Positions 48,501-60,832 of a DNA stretch of 64,000 bases are shown in pieces. Made by a program: the position numbers and the translations under genes. Origin of the DNA: Eleusine coracana subsp. coracana (taxonomy: Eukaryota; Streptophyta; Magnoliopsida; Poales; Poaceae). Numbering within the stretch: the stretch's first letter is position 1; each line of letters starts with the position of its first letter. The stretch lies in assembly GCA_032690845.1 (NCBI GenBank), contig CM064430.1:6744949-6808948 (forward strand), written 5' to 3'. The notes beneath the pieces were generated by a model, which searched no databases, was not told the origin of the DNA, and saw only the letters and a program-made list of their open reading frames with translations.

Positions 48501-48576
48501 TATCAGGGTTTTCCTTCAGTTCATTGAGAATTTGTTTGGCAGCCTCTTCTATCGTATCCGCCTTAATAACCTTCAT
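45559..48576 (-). CDS. NLR-like protein with degenerate P-loop and leucine-rich repeats (1005 aa)
   Basis: A single uninterrupted frame runs from the ATG at 48576 to the TGA at 45559. Residues 36-52 (VIYFDGWDGLGASAVLQ) stand where NB-ARC proteins have a P-loop, but the invariant GK(T/S) lysine is replaced (GLGASA). The kinase-2 position reads RIFLVIFHNG and lacks the two acidic residues of LLVLDDVW. From about 360 onward leucine-rich repeat-like segments follow (LRVLKLSRC, LRFLWLDNC, LRELNVVG, LEKIILTGC, LRILDISS), then a Cys/Trp-rich tail ending HSKYHKTTQLRGSVLR, seen in a group of grass NLR-like proteins. There is no coiled-coil or TIR domain at the N-terminus. Full-length coding without ATP-binding residues suggests selection for an ATP-independent role, such as decoy, helper or sensor partner, but that is inference. 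A 3' intron is possible because the stop overlaps a CAG|GTGA donor-like sequence. Confidence 0.8.
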   Translation of the reverse strand: MKVIKADTIEEAAKQILNELKENPDTFRNASSRNNVIYFDGWDGLGASAVLQAVARLLTSASTRDSVLAEMEFEQVMHIDCSKWESRRALQRVVAEQLEVPAEVMEMFDKQDKEDDYRGVARNSRAELGQVTRLMYQHMQKLNRIFLVIFHNGSSEEIDLADCCGFFLSGFSTSKVLWTFQGRYRFKPRVKVDNAMKSTGRTDAFILAVAGNSTQEQLWPYLIREEAEEVFMAYKTNRGPYSTIVDHAEQVAGCFLYMSELCSRGHQSINYDLTTHGSNYWICDGIIKQLQLGARDVGIDEYDDGLWTTADALQREMQFDVDYHQYVPSSPLTRFVESKPYWTSPTYGFTQISSEAIHNRDMFQHYLDKLRVLKLSRCTFNFPSPPFLCCHNNLRFLWLDNCQVNTSDGSEKEEEDISLCFRRLWVLDVRYTKGCNHILSAKMTSLMIQLRELNVVGAQEWDIGQLQGRLPNVRKLRVTNSTLRCSCTKIDLFSEMNRMQLLDFSGNVIRDPKMSIYGPEAVGKSSSFLEKVVIDSSYGLEKIILTGCTKLEDILLSGDHKKLRILDISSTAVKTLDLTTTTIEDLDELYLLHCKKLCAITWPPENKRKSNMCKLCIDTMQDSSFGATGTSSSSIAIAGLHGSNQSASEFDWYISVRDTRLLVSLEPVYPTNSSRKMYVEISSPTVASGDSKTEKIIKSNDLQQKPVILQPPNETDDGDSPVNMWMWPCPDTPHLPKESCYMHIPDQQGNEQAGSITVPDFVVACAKILHVRGSMSITILPSCVSYGSGWFALEWCRIEKCPEMKCVFGPEHTIGRNLKYYLRTFWGSQLLKACYICKYHKNSKQMFDNLTTVHLDFCPRLIHVFPLEKFFRTEFGFQLLETLEIMWCGDLLEIFHLYRRTMLGFFISLTVGFPKLKRIHLHELPMLHGICDPRLRMYAPELKTVIVRGCWSLKCLPIVKNAVQCYCEKEWWDDLKWEDKSQKKLYRPIHSKYHKTTQLRGSVLR

Positions 48577-48684
48577 ATATGCACATACACATCGTCACTC
48601 CATCAGAGCAATAATGTGATCATCAGTTAAGCTGAATTATATGAAAAGGATTGTGTCTTGTAGATCTATCTCTAATGATTAATA

Positions 48685-49109
48685 CTTCATTTGTTCTAGA
48701 ATACATATACCCAATGGCTTAGCCAGGCTCAAGACACAATGGTGTCATCTTGTATCACATACGGTGTCACAGGCTAACAAACCACTAGCAAAGCTGCATT
48801 TTCAATGGAGATTACTGAAATCCATTGGTGTCCTGTGACACCACCAAAACGCCCTGGCTCCGCCCCTTCATATACCTAGTTTTAAGTTTGTCCTAAATAT
48901 CAAACCATTTTAAAACTTTGGTAGTCAATTGCAAAATTATTATAAAAATTCACCAAGACGGATATTACTAGATTGATCATGAAACAAACTATCTTAATAT
49001 GTAACTTTTACATGTTCAAACTTCAAAACTTTTTGCTACCGACAATTAAAGTTGATTTTTTTTTACTTAGAATGAATCTAAAACTAGCTATATTTTGAAA
49101 CAGAGGGAG
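48685..49109. mobile_element. Stowaway-type MITE carrying a nested insertion
   Basis: The left end CTTCATTTGTTCTAGAATA and the right end ATATTTTGAAACAGAGGGAG are diverged Stowaway termini with TA on each side (48683-48684, 49110-49111). The element is interrupted by a second MITE at 48711-48868. It lies within about 110 bp upstream of the NLR-like start codon, so it forms part of that promoter. Confidence 0.65.
48711..48868. mobile_element. 158-bp MITE nested in the Stowaway element
   Basis: The insert is flanked by CATATAC at 48704-48710 and 48869-48875. Its ends share an imperfect inverted repeat around GGCTTAGCCAGG and CCTGGCTCCGCC. A 7-8-bp duplication would suit a hAT-type or other DNA element; the superfamily is not certain. 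Confidence 0.65.
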
Positions 49110-49111
49110 TA

Positions 49112-50130
49112 TCATTTTAACTTGGAATCCATCTAGCTCTTAATAATCTAGATGCAACTCTGGCTGTCCAATAATATTTAGCAAATAATGTTTGCTCACA
49201 AGGTCTAAATATACCAACATTCAAAGAAAACAAAAAAAAAATGCACCATTGACCAATATAAAAATTGGACTAAAATACCCTCCATTGACCATTGTTATTA
49301 TAAAAATATTGAAATAATTGAACATAAATTTATAAATTATCCATCACAACTATTATAAAATATTGACTAAAATACTCCCTCTTATGTTTTTCAAATTACT
49401 CACTTTTGCCAATACAACCAAAAATAACCCAAAACGATGTTGGGTAATGTAAGTTTATAAATTATTTCTACTACCATTAAAAGTCTAATCAATAAAAATA
49501 ATAGTGCTAAAAAATAGTGAATACTTGTTGTAATAGTAGCACTATATTTGATTTGTCGACTCTATCCGTGCAAATGCAGGAGTCACCAACTAATTTAGTT
49601 GGTAACGACAGAAGAGCACATTTACCTTAGTATGCATGATGGATTGAATTAGATTAGATGAACCTGTTGACAGCCTTGTTCTGTAGTGTAATAACTAATA
49701 TCCAACAATAATTGTTGTGCAGCCTCCGTTTTATTTGGAAGGGACCAGCCCATGCAACTACCATCCTTCATCAGTTCAACCTCACACGGATCTATCCCAT
49801 CGCCGGATATCTTAGGTGTCCTGCTCCTTTGACAAACAAAATTTCTTAGCTGGCCTAGTCAACTAATACAAAAACATGAAACTGATAGCACTAGTGTATA
49901 ATATCACGATACAATTGGGTCAGATCAGTTGTAATTCTTATGCTATATAAATAAATCCTATTTCAGATTTGATAAACTTCTATGATGGATAAAGTTTACA
50001 AATCGGCTTATAATTGCAAAACAAGGGATCGAGCTTTTGTCACACATACCTCAATACTGATTAAGTTGAATTTATACTGGCAGAAGTAGATAGAAGCCAA
50101 ATAGATCGGATCAACTGCCAATCATAAGCG

Positions 50131-50190
<60 letters not shown>

Positions 50191-51470
50191 AAAAACAGCA
50201 AATGTGTGCATCCAGTGTTCGTTTCTTTTGTGGCTATGTGGTCACGACTCACGACCAGATGATTCTTTGCTTGTACCGAGTAGCTATCTGCTGAAGGATG
50301 TCCATAGGTAAAGCATATAGATTAAAAGGTGTAAATTGTGAAGCACAAGGCTATATCTGGAGCTTTTTCATGATGCGACTCAAAGTGACAAACTAGAGAA
50401 TCCAATGTGATGTAGGGTATGAGCTCCATTTGTAGCTTTCGGGGTTGAATTCAAATTCCTCCATATTTGTGCTCTCAACTCGATTTATTCTCATGCTCCT
50501 ATCGATTGTAGTGTGAAAAATATAAAACAAAAATATGAATGCATTGCGGTTGTATATCGAACATGTTAGCAGTTACTATTTATGTTCTGATTTCACGTTT
50601 CTGTTGCATCTTAAATTTTACATTATAGTAAAAGATGACATGATCTACCATTCATATTTTTATTACATATTCTTTGTGCTACGGTAGATGGGAGCACGGG
50701 AGCACCAGAATCGGTCTCATGCTAACTAAGCTACAACAACACAACTCTGATAATTCAAATCCAACCATCGTTGCCTAATAATTTAATTTGTTTAAGTTCT
50801 ATCTGAAAATAAATCATGATCATGGATACTACCCATCCTATATCCTATAATCACGAGTTTTCTTGGAGTCGGATTCAAATACGGATCATATCGGATGACT
50901 TGTGATGGGCTCCAAATTTAGCCAAATTTAATTTTCTGGTCTTTAGATAGTTGGGTAGTATTCGTTCTCTTTTTATCCACTACAATAACTCCTGAAAACA
51001 TTATAGTGTCGGGCAATGGGCATGTATGGGAATACTTTCTACTACAATCATGATTATGCATTCTGACTAGATGCTTGCGATTTCAAATGAGACAACAGTG
51101 GCAGACCCTTAAGAGCCCAGCTACTGCAAATACTCCTTTGCCTAGTGGCGCGTCCTCTCTGGAAATTATGCCAAATATATAAGAGCTTCTACAATAATAG
51201 AGTTAGCTAAGAGGTAACAGCTAGTTCTTGCAGAGAATTGAAGAGGAGTGTGGTTCATATTTAAGTCTCTTATTTTTCTTAGAGGTTACCTCTTGAGAAA
51301 GAGTTAGTTGTCTTATGTTTCTTCTTTTCTTTTAATAAATAATTCTAAGAGAGGCAGCTAAGAAGCAACCATTGGAGACGTCTAGGGGCCCGTCGTGGCT
51401 GTTATATGGAAGATTAAACAGAGCAGTCCTGTGGCGACCATAAAACTAGCTTGAATAGATCTAGTCTAGG
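49112..51470. other. AT-rich region without a recognised gene
   Basis: Contains short diverged repeats (49180-49500), a GA microsatellite and a probable MITE near 51180-51390 whose ends (GAGCTTCTACAATAATAG and CCATTGGAGACGTCT) are imperfect inverted repeats. No coding signal was found. Confidence 0.45.
50133..50188. repeat. GA microsatellite
   Basis: An uninterrupted (GA)n run of about 28 units. Confidence 0.95.
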
Positions 51471-51472
51471 TG

Positions 51473-51476
<4 letters not shown>

Positions 51477-51520
<44 letters not shown>
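51477..51520. repeat. AT microsatellite
   Basis: An uninterrupted (AT)n run of about 22 units, self-complementary. Confidence 0.95.
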
Positions 51521-51524
<4 letters not shown>

Positions 51525-51891
51525 CATTTTTTTTACTCCTAGAAGTAGCTACTCCCACATGTATATCTCATAATCTAGAGAGTATTATTACATACTTGAT
51601 GTTTCTAAATGTAGTATGTAGTCATACTAGAGGGTATGTGGACATACTCACTTTTTTTGTTGTTGTGATACATGAATTATGAAGACATATCTACTTTTAT
51701 ATAGCAGTAAATGCGATATATGTTCATATGTTTATAACTTAAAGACCCTTCAAAAATAAATATGGTTATCACTCTCAAAAATCTTGTTTTAAGTATGTGT
51801 ATATACTCAAAATGATAAATAGGTATGAACATATACCAAAGGTGGTTTTTTGAACGTGCGAGTAACTACACTTGAAAGTAGAATGGAATTA

Positions 51892-51892
<1 letters not shown>

Positions 51893-51964
<72 letters not shown>
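51893..51964. repeat. TA microsatellite
   Basis: An uninterrupted (TA)n run of about 35 units, only 370 bp from the preceding one. Confidence 0.95.
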
Positions 51965-51966
<2 letters not shown>

Positions 51967-52004
51967 ATTTGGTCTTGCCAGACCGAGTCAGTAGTCACCC
52001 AATC

Positions 52005-53277
52005 GCCTACCAGTAGCCGTAGTCCCGCGCGTCCACCCGCAACCCACGTGTTGGCTATCCCCGCCTCGGCGTGTTCTTTCCGTGCGACTCTCCAACCCCC
52101 ACCACCGTCGAACCCTCCCCCACGTGCAAAAAATGATAAGCAAATCCAGTAAAAAAAACATCAATAAGCAATTTAATAACTGTGTACATTGCCTTATGTG
52201 GAATCGTATATATACTCTATGTATGTATTACTAATTACCACTCATTACGTTTCGATTTCCTTTTTTACGACTAATGTATGTATTACTAATTACCACTCTT
52301 TACTAATTCGTTTCACGACTAAAGGATGTATTACTAATTACCAATCATTACTAATTTATTCATATCATCAGAAAGAATCCATTCATTACGTTTCGATTTT
52401 TACTACTAATGTTTATCAGAAACCCAGAATCAGTACCGATTAATGTTCAACATTAATTACGTGTCAACTTTATTACCATCCCCTGAGAATGATTAACCAT
52501 AACCAAATACCATGCAAATGTATGATAGTACATGTACTACCGTTTTATTCTACCAATAATACATTAAATATACTGGTTATTATGGTATATATACTACTTG
52601 ATATGGTATATGAACTATACTTTCTATGGTATATGTACTACTTGCCATCATCACTTGTTGCCAGAATCGATTTGAATATTTTTGAATTTGGCGGATCTGT
52701 TGAGGCGACGACGTCGGTTTTTCCCACCCACTAACCGAATCTTGCGCGGTTCCTATGATAGAAATGGGACCCACGTGCAAGCATCCGTCGTCCCGCACGC
52801 CTATCCGCAACCCACGTGTTCTTTTCGTGCGATTCCCCAACCCCCATCACCATCGAATCCTTCCGCCACGTGCAAAAAACGACAAGCAATTTAATAATCG
52901 TGTTGTATACTATCATATAATCAGAATACTACCAAGAGATGTATACTACAACTGACGTGTATGGAGCTACTGCCATATATTATATAGTATATATACTATA
53001 TGTTTGTATTAGTAATTACCACAATCCTATATTTATATTATTACCATATAAAAACCGAATTGTAATATATTTATATCATCAGAAAGAAACCACTCATCAC
53101 GTTTCGATGTTCACCACTAAATCTGTGTGGACATATGTATGGTATATGTACTACTTGCTATCATCATGTGTTATCAGAATCAATTTAAATATTTTTGAAT
53201 TTCGCGAAACTGTTTAGTCGACGACATCGGTTTTTCCCACCCACTAACCGAATCTTGCGCCGGTTCCTGTGACAGAA
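52005..53277 (+). repeat. Direct duplication of a promoter-like block
   Basis: Two units (about 52005-52755 and 52756-53277) share, in the same order, a GC-rich block with CACGTG motifs (CGCAACCCACGTGTT), an AT-rich block with ACGTTTCGAT and ATCATCAGAAAGAA, and a block ending in GGTTTTTCCCACCCACTAAC then CGAATCTTGCGC. The second unit leads straight into the 5' end of the broken gene at 53.6 kb, so the repeats probably represent its duplicated promoter. Confidence 0.75.
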
Positions 53278-54347
53278 ATGGGACCCATCTCGCCGTCTGT
53301 TTTCCCCAATCAAATCCCTCTTCCCGTAACTACGCCACCACCACACCTCCTCATTTGCGCCCATGACCTCTCCACATTCCATTACCGTAATGCGCGCTGC
53401 CTCCTCCTCCGGCAACCGCATTCACTCTCCTCTGGCAACCACCACCACCACCCCTCCTCATTTGCACCCCGCATCCGCAGATCTGCACCTATTCTCCAAT
53501 AGTGTCTTCCTCTCTTCTCCATCGCCATCGCTTTGCCTTCTTCCTTCTTTGGTTCAGCGGCCGCGAGGGCTGAAACCTTGCTGTTCAGTCATGTCTTCCG
53601 ACCAAGGGAAATCAAAGGTTTGTTCAGATTCGTTTGTTTGTTTTTTTACATTCTTCCGCATAAGTAATTTGTTGTCATTGCTTTTGTTTCATCCATTCAA
53701 TATCCCTCAAGTCGCTATGGTTTGATAGATCTACTCTTCCCTCTCCAATCTCCCATGCTTTTCTTGTTTTTTTTGTATATTCGTAGAGGTTGAGAAGGGT
53801 GCAATACGTCCCTGAGCGCACCACCAAGCTTATATTTGCAAGCAATCAAGAAGCGATGGTGCTCTCTGTTGATCGGGAACCATACGTCCGTATTATAGAT
53901 TCACAGATACTAAGTGCTGCTGCTTCACAACCAATCACGCATGAATCAGATGAAGAGGAGTTGCAGCAGAGTCCCAGAAGTCCTTCGTCTCCCATTCCCA
54001 GAAGGAGGAAAGCTCTTGCGTCGAGGAAGAAGAGATAGAGAGATGCGGATCCTGTCACAGACCGTCCTACCAAGCGTCAACAACCATCAAGACACGATGG
54101 CATTTCGTCGACAGGGCCAATCACACAGTCTGCCGACCTTGATCAAGTAATCTTCTTTTCCCGCCCAACTTCCAATCCCCATTATTGCACAGTAGTAATG
54201 TTCCATGTACCATAAGAAAAGTTTTTAGTTGTATATGTACTCCTTGGTTGTATTATATGCTGTTCACCGTTTTACATGTTAGTGGTAGTATATGATTGTG
54301 TGGTAGTATAAAGTTCTTATCATGATACATGGAATAAAGTGGCATAT

Positions 54348-54590
54348 AAAACTGAAAATCATTGTGTTGTAGTATAAAATCCTGTTTATGGTATATATAC
54401 CACTTTGCGGCTAGATATATGTTATAGTATATATACTACCTGTCTATTTTTGTATCATTAGTAAACTGAAAATCATTGTGTGGTTGTATAAAATCCTGTT
54501 TTTGGTATATATACCACATTTTTGGCTAGATATATAATATAGTATATATACTATCCGTCTATTTTAGTTTCATTTTATGATGTATATATT
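54348..54590. repeat. 125-bp tandem duplication in an intron
   Basis: Two units start AAACTGAAAATCATTGTGT at 54348 and 54473. Each contains GGTATATATACCAC and AGTATATATACTA. Confidence 0.85.
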
Positions 54591-54837
54591 TTATAGATAG
54601 TATATATACTCAATTTAAAGTTTATATTCTATGCCATACAACATCAGGATATCACATAATTATCCTATAGTATATTGTTATTTTATATATTTGTTGTTAG
54701 TATACTCCTTAACTATAGTACATATAACATTAATAATATACATACTCAGTTACATATCTACTCAATAGTATGTGTACTCATTTCAAATAGTATGTATACC
54801 CATATTGAGTCAATATCATTGTTGGTATTATATAGCT

Positions 54838-55036
54838 CGCTCGATGGAAACAATGTATATGAGTATAAATACTAGTCGTACATAATATAACATTGTGTAA
54901 GTGGATGATTATAACAGAATCTATAATAGTATATATAATGAGGAGTATATATACTATTTTTTTGAATCACTGGTATAAGAAGTATAACACATACTACAGT
55001 GGTGGATATTCGATGGAAACAATCTAAATGAGTATA
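54838..55036. repeat. Left arm of a 200-bp inverted repeat
   Basis: This segment reads as the reverse complement of 60833-61030 with high identity, including CGATGGAAACAATG, AGTCGTACATAATAT and TAATGAGGAGTATATATACT. The partner lies about 6 kb away. Confidence 0.8.
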
Positions 55037-58000
55037 TATACTACTATAGTATATATACCATTGTTTAGTTTTTTGCAATAGTATGTATATATACCCTTCA
55101 TACTATATTGAGCAGTATATTTTCAATGTTTCCTTTTTCTAGATTGATTTTTCATTTGTATATATACTGCTATATTCGAACATATATATTATGTATGTGT
55201 TTGAATACCAATATATTTTTTAAATGGAAAACATGTTTGAGATATTCCCATTTCAATTTTGACAGGAATCTGATGATGAAGGTGATAAGGGGAAGGCAAA
55301 CGTGTGTTGCATCCCCAAAAAGGTTTATGAAACTATCCAAAAGTTGTCCAGGCACCAGCGTACTGAACTTGAGGAGCTGGGTTGGAAGGATTTCTTGAAG
55401 TTTCGCACTGATGCCCTTGAATGCCGAGAGCTTTTAGTCTGGCTGATGAATCGTATAGATGCTGAAGCAATGTGCATTCCACTTGACGATGGCAAGAAGA
55501 TTTACATGAAACCAATCCACTTGAAGACCGCATTCGGTTTACCTTCTGGAGGTGTTGAGTTGAAACAGTACAGAGCAAAGAAGCAATCTCAAGAACTCTC
55601 AAATATGAGGAACTTACTACACGTGTCATCAAACGTACATGTTGATAGATGTCTGGCTGAAATCTCTGACAAGCGAAATGATGAATTGAGCCTCAGGTGT
55701 TTCTTTATGATCATCTCTGCCAGGCTGCTGTTTTGTCGACCAAAGTTCCACATTGGAATGGAGGATATTTGCTTCTCTCGGGATTATCAAACACTTGGTC
55801 AGTCAGACATTTGCGGAGCCATTTTCTGTCAGCTCCAAAACAGCATTAGGGATTGGCAGCGGTCCATCAGCACGAACAAAAGCCTGTCAAGATGCTCTCT
55901 ATTTTTAATGGTAAGTTATATAGTACATATACTCATTGCATAATTGAGCAGTACACATACTACACATAATATTACTAGTTCAATATTACTATCGATTTAT
56001 ACCACATGTAGTACTTATACTACCCGTTCTATCATACCACCTAATAGTACCTGTTTTTTTTTGGAAGTGTATTTCCTATATGATTAATGGCAGTACATGT
56101 ACTATTCAACCATTAGTATAGTTTATACTATGATCTCTATTACATTGTACATGTTTTCTGTTTAGCGGTTTTTAAATATGCTTAATGGCAAGATTTATAC
56201 TACTCGATAGTGTGCGTAGTATATATACTATTTTACCGTGCACCATTTTAACTTTACAATGTAATTGACCAATTTTACCCGATGTTAATTATACCATTGT
56301 TTGCAGTATATTACTTCCACACCAGGATAATTTGTTTTAGTGGTAGTATTCTTTTTTACCAGATAGTATACATACCACTTATTAGTAGTATAGTAATCAT
56401 TTATATATTGTGGCAGATATTCTACCTGGATCACCTATTGCATCGTCATACATCTCAAAAATCCTGGACGCTACCTCGCTCTGCATATTACACCAAAAAC
56501 ATAGTGAGAGACATCATCAAGGATGCTAAGAATAAAGACTCAGAAGGCAAACTGTCCTTTACTGGCCTTCAGGTGGCACTTGATTCAATGTTATTTAACC
56601 TATATTTTTTTGTTTTTTTATTTGTCATAATAATAACCACTGTGCCACTCTTGCAGATCAAGAAAACGTCTGATACCCCCTATTTTGTGGAATCCGAAGA
56701 AGAACATGAACATGATGATGATGCTTTTGGTGATGATGTCGGTTTGAGCGAGGGAGACCGTGATGCTGGAGCTGCTGGAGTGGACGTTGGTGGTGCTGGT
56801 ATTGACCTCCCTCGGCTTTGTCTGATGCTTGAACCGAAGCTAAGATCTCTCCATCCTGGTGTTCAAGCAGAGGTCCAATCCGAGCTTCAGAAGTACGATG
56901 ATGACATAAGCCGTGGGACTGCTAAGATTGCTGCAGCGCATAGAGCAATAAAGAAGAAACAAATTGAGCTGGTAGACAAGATTGGGAAGCTTTTGGAGTA
57001 GCACGCCCAACCTCCCTTGTCCCCTGAGCCATCCAACCCTCACTCTGGAAGTGAGGAATCAGATGAGTCATGTTAGTCCTAACTTTTATGTTCTCCTTTT
57101 ATGACAGTTCAAAATTTGATAACCTAACTATTTTATTAATTATTTTCCCTGCCATAGCCAACCATGCAGAAGACCAGGACAAAGAGTTACCCCACAATGA
57201 ACCCATTAGCCAACAGCCCTCTGCTAGTGTATATAGTAAGTGTTCATATACTTCTATGTTCAATACACAACAGCATATTACATGTCAAGGCAATGTAGTT
57301 TATTCAATAACTAAGTAGTTTTTATACTCTTTAACTTTATAATATATATACTACATGCTACAATTACTAGTAATTAAAACTGCAGGAGTAAGGAGCAACT
57401 ATCTGTAAGGATAAATTATGGTAGGAAACAACACTTTGCAACTATTCATATACCATCATCTTCAGTACACAATAGTATATTGCACAACCAATGGTTCTAT
57501 TATAGTTTGCATCACCAAGTAGTATATGTACTAGTCAATCAAATTGTATAGCTACTCTTACAGTACTACATTTATAGGACTGCATTAACAGTCCCCCTAC
57601 ATGACTGTTTTGTTCATTATACTACTTGTTTTTGTTCAAGGCACTGGAGGTTATACTGACCCAGTTCAGCATGACACAAGGAAGGATGATAACACTTTAG
57701 ATCATATTGAGGAAGTTGTGCAAGTTGACCAAGTGCTCAATGATACTCCTCTTGAAGCTGACAATAGTATGTATCTAAACATAATATAAATATACATGCA
57801 CTTTGTTAGTGGTACTTTTAAATGATACCTGCATATTTATTTTTCTAGTTGACGACCATTGTAGACTAGTATCCCTTCACACTTCCACTATGAATCCAAT
57901 TGCACATTTGTCCTATAATGTCACCCTTAAACTGGAAACTTTTGAGAGGGGTGTTGTCCCTCGGAAGAAGCGTTCCAAAATGGTGTTTGTGCCAGATTGT

Positions 58001-58936
58001 GATAATGCCCACCATGGTTAGTTGTCGGGTGTTTTGTTACCAAAAATGTACACTATTGATGCTCTATAGTACATTTTGCCAGGTGTTGTGTCATGGTTTT
58101 TTTTTCCCAAACTGTACTTGAGTTGTGTTGAAGATGTAGCACTCGTATATTCCATATTTTTGAACACTGTACTTCAGCAAAGTTTTCAGATTACATTAAC
58201 ACATGTGTAGATTCTGAGAAAGATCAAGGTGATGAAAGATTTGTGAACAATTTGTTCAATTTTGATGATGCTGGTAATGTTCCTAGAGAACATAGCCTCG
58301 AGGATGTTGCACGTGGCCGACAGGCACACGAAATAACTAGTGGGAAGGTTAGTTGTGGTTATTCAGCGCTATCCAACATAATACATTTTGAGAAAGATGG
58401 TTACGAAACTGAACTAGACACATGCATATCAAAGGCTGGACCAGATATCATTTCATACAATCTTGGAAGGACCATGGATGACAACATTGGTTCTTTGGAC
58501 CTACCAGGTAGTTATCGAAGTCCAGATTAATGTTACGAGAAAATTTTATAGAAGATTAACGTTACTCTTGCATAACTTTTTTTGAACTAGGCCATGCTGA
58601 AAAGCTATTTCTAGAGGATCCAGCCAATCAAAACAATCCTATTAATCACATAATCGAAACCTTCGAAAAGGACCATGTTTACACTGATTCTGTTGCAGTA
58701 GATGCAGACACCAATCGTTCTGATCCCATCTCATCCCCCTCGTCTCCAAAGAAAGCAACACGTTTTTATATACTACACGCAACCAAGTAGTACATATACT
58801 ACCCCATTCAAATTGTCTACATTCATTCCTACAATAATTTTATTATTTTTATCTCTATAGTAACAATATTTTTATTCATAATATTGATCACCGCATAAGT
58901 AGTATATATACTTGAAGGACCGAGAAGGCGACCAGA

Positions 58937-58949
58937 GGGGGGGGGGGGG
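58937..58949. repeat. Poly-G tract
   Basis: Thirteen G within the left end of the solo LTR. Confidence 0.85.
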
Positions 58950-59169
58950 TGAATGGGAGCCAATTAAAATTCTTCGAGAGAACTTGGCCTATATCCCAAT
59001 CGCAACCCAAACCGACCTCTAAACCGATCACCAAGGTTACACACACCAACTTGTGATGTGCTACCCTTAGGAATGATCAACAACAGCAATGGAATACAGC
59101 GCAAACACAGAAGAATAGCAAAGACTCGAAAAGGTCAAAAACCTGATCCAAACTGAACCTTACTGGACT

Positions 59170-59485
59170 GCCATCGGCAGTGCCGGTCACAACCATCGGT
59201 AGTGCCGGTGCGGTACAGAGCAACTCACTGGAACCAGCAGACAAGTCAGATCGGCAGTGCCGGTTAGTGGGATCGGCAGAGCCGGTGCGGGTGTTCAAGA
59301 GCTGGAGTCAGACCCCATCGGCAGTGCCGATGCGGGAGCTCAAAAACACAGGAGCTACAATCGGGAACGATCGGCAGTGCCGATAGCTGTCATCGGCAGT
59401 GCCGATGTGGGAGCTCAAAAACGCAGAAGCTATAGTCGGGAACGATCGGCAGTGCCGGTCTGACAATCGGCAGTGCCGATCGACA
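59170..59485. repeat. Palindrome array inside the second solo LTR
   Basis: About nine copies of an ATCGGCAGTGCCGAT-type palindrome, some perfect (near 59315 and 59393), others ending CCGGT. Unit sequence differs from the array in the first solo LTR, but both keep ATCGG...CCGAT arms. Confidence 0.85.
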
Positions 59486-60832
59486 CTTTCCAGAACCAAA
59501 ACTGTGCTCGAAACTCGGTTTGGAAATTACCAAAACCTAACCAAATGATCTCCAAAAATCACAAAACTTGGACAGAGGATGTCTCATGGTAGGACGTTCC
59601 TTCTCCAAGTGGAATCACACAAAAAGCTCAAGGATTCATCACGAATTTGAGGATTTACCGAAAACTCTAGGGTTTGAATGTTCTTGGGGAAATCCACAAA
59701 ATCAAGGGTGCTCTTGCCTAGGATTCAACCAAGGATCTATAGAGGGATGATTAGGCATGTCCTAGCACCAAGATCCCTCAAGAAATTCATACCAAAACCC
59801 ACTCAAAAATGAGATCGAAAATCTCCACAAAAATAGCTTTGAAAATAGGGAAAAAGAAAATTCGGGATTTAGGGAGAGAGGAAGATCTTGAGCACGAAAA
59901 TAAATCTCATATCATAGAAAGGTGCTTACAAGATTCATAGGTACAAGCCTAGGAAGCCACCCTCTTCCTCCCACTATTTGGAAGAGCAAGAGATGTCTCT
60001 CACACACTCTCTCCTCTCCTCTAAAACATGAAGTCTTCTCGTAGCACTTTGAATAGAGTCCTAACACAAGGCTAATGGAAAAAGAGGCACCTCTTCCACC
60101 AGCCACACCTCTCCTTATATAGGCCTAGGGTCTATTGTCCACATGACAAGTATACCCTTAACCTACATAACACACCCACCTACCACCGGAGGCATAACCA
60201 TCCATCTTTGCTTGCCCTCGATGCAAGCTCCGCGATGGTGCCACGTGCACCTCCAATCGCCGCCACCGGTTTTGAGGCCCAAACCGGGAAACCGCCTTGC
60301 ATGCTTCTCAAAGCGTGACTTTTCGATGTCGACGCGTGTCACCTTGTCCCGCGATCTTGACCACTGGCAAGTCTCTCCCGGTCCTTGTCCATTGGGCCCC
60401 CCCTTGTCACTTACACCGGCATCCCGCTCATCTTGACTTGGTCAACACGCCGTCTTCATCATCACCACGACTTTGAGGCTCAACCGTGAAACCGGCCGTG
60501 CTTCTTGCCTCTCCATGTGTTCGGTGTGGATCACCCTTGACTTCACCCAGCATCCTGATCGTCTGGCCCCAAGTCCCCTACTTGTGCCCGTTTCTCTCGC
60601 CATTGACCACCAAGTCGACTCCAGTGATCTACATATCATGAGACAAGCAAACACATTTCCCAACTCCTGCAACATCACCAATTACTCCCCCAACTCCAAT
60701 TAGTCATAACCATGATATGCAAACCCATGCAATCCCCGGATTCCCGCATTTCAACTCAAACACAAAATCCGCTCAAGTCAATTACTCATCACAAATATTG
60801 CAAACCATGATACATCTCAACATGATTTCTCA

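Larger units (their letters stand above)
58913..60832. mobile_element. Solo LTR, Sirevirus-like copia, with 5-bp target duplication ATACT
   Basis: The element begins TGAAGGACCG and ends GATTTCTCA (TG...CA). ATACT precedes it (58908-58912) and follows it (60833-60837). It is 1920 bp with no internal region. A poly-G tract then TGAATGGG lies near the left end, similar to AGAGGG...GGTGAATAGG at the same place in the other solo LTR. A palindrome array occupies 59170-59485, and a TATA-like CCTTATATAGGCC lies near 60115. It inserted into one arm of the 200-bp inverted repeat. Confidence 0.85.

Noticed and set aside
59170..59485. Second array that could be mistaken for CRISPR or satellite DNA
   Set aside because: It lies inside an LTR with exact 5-bp duplications, and unit spacing varies widely.
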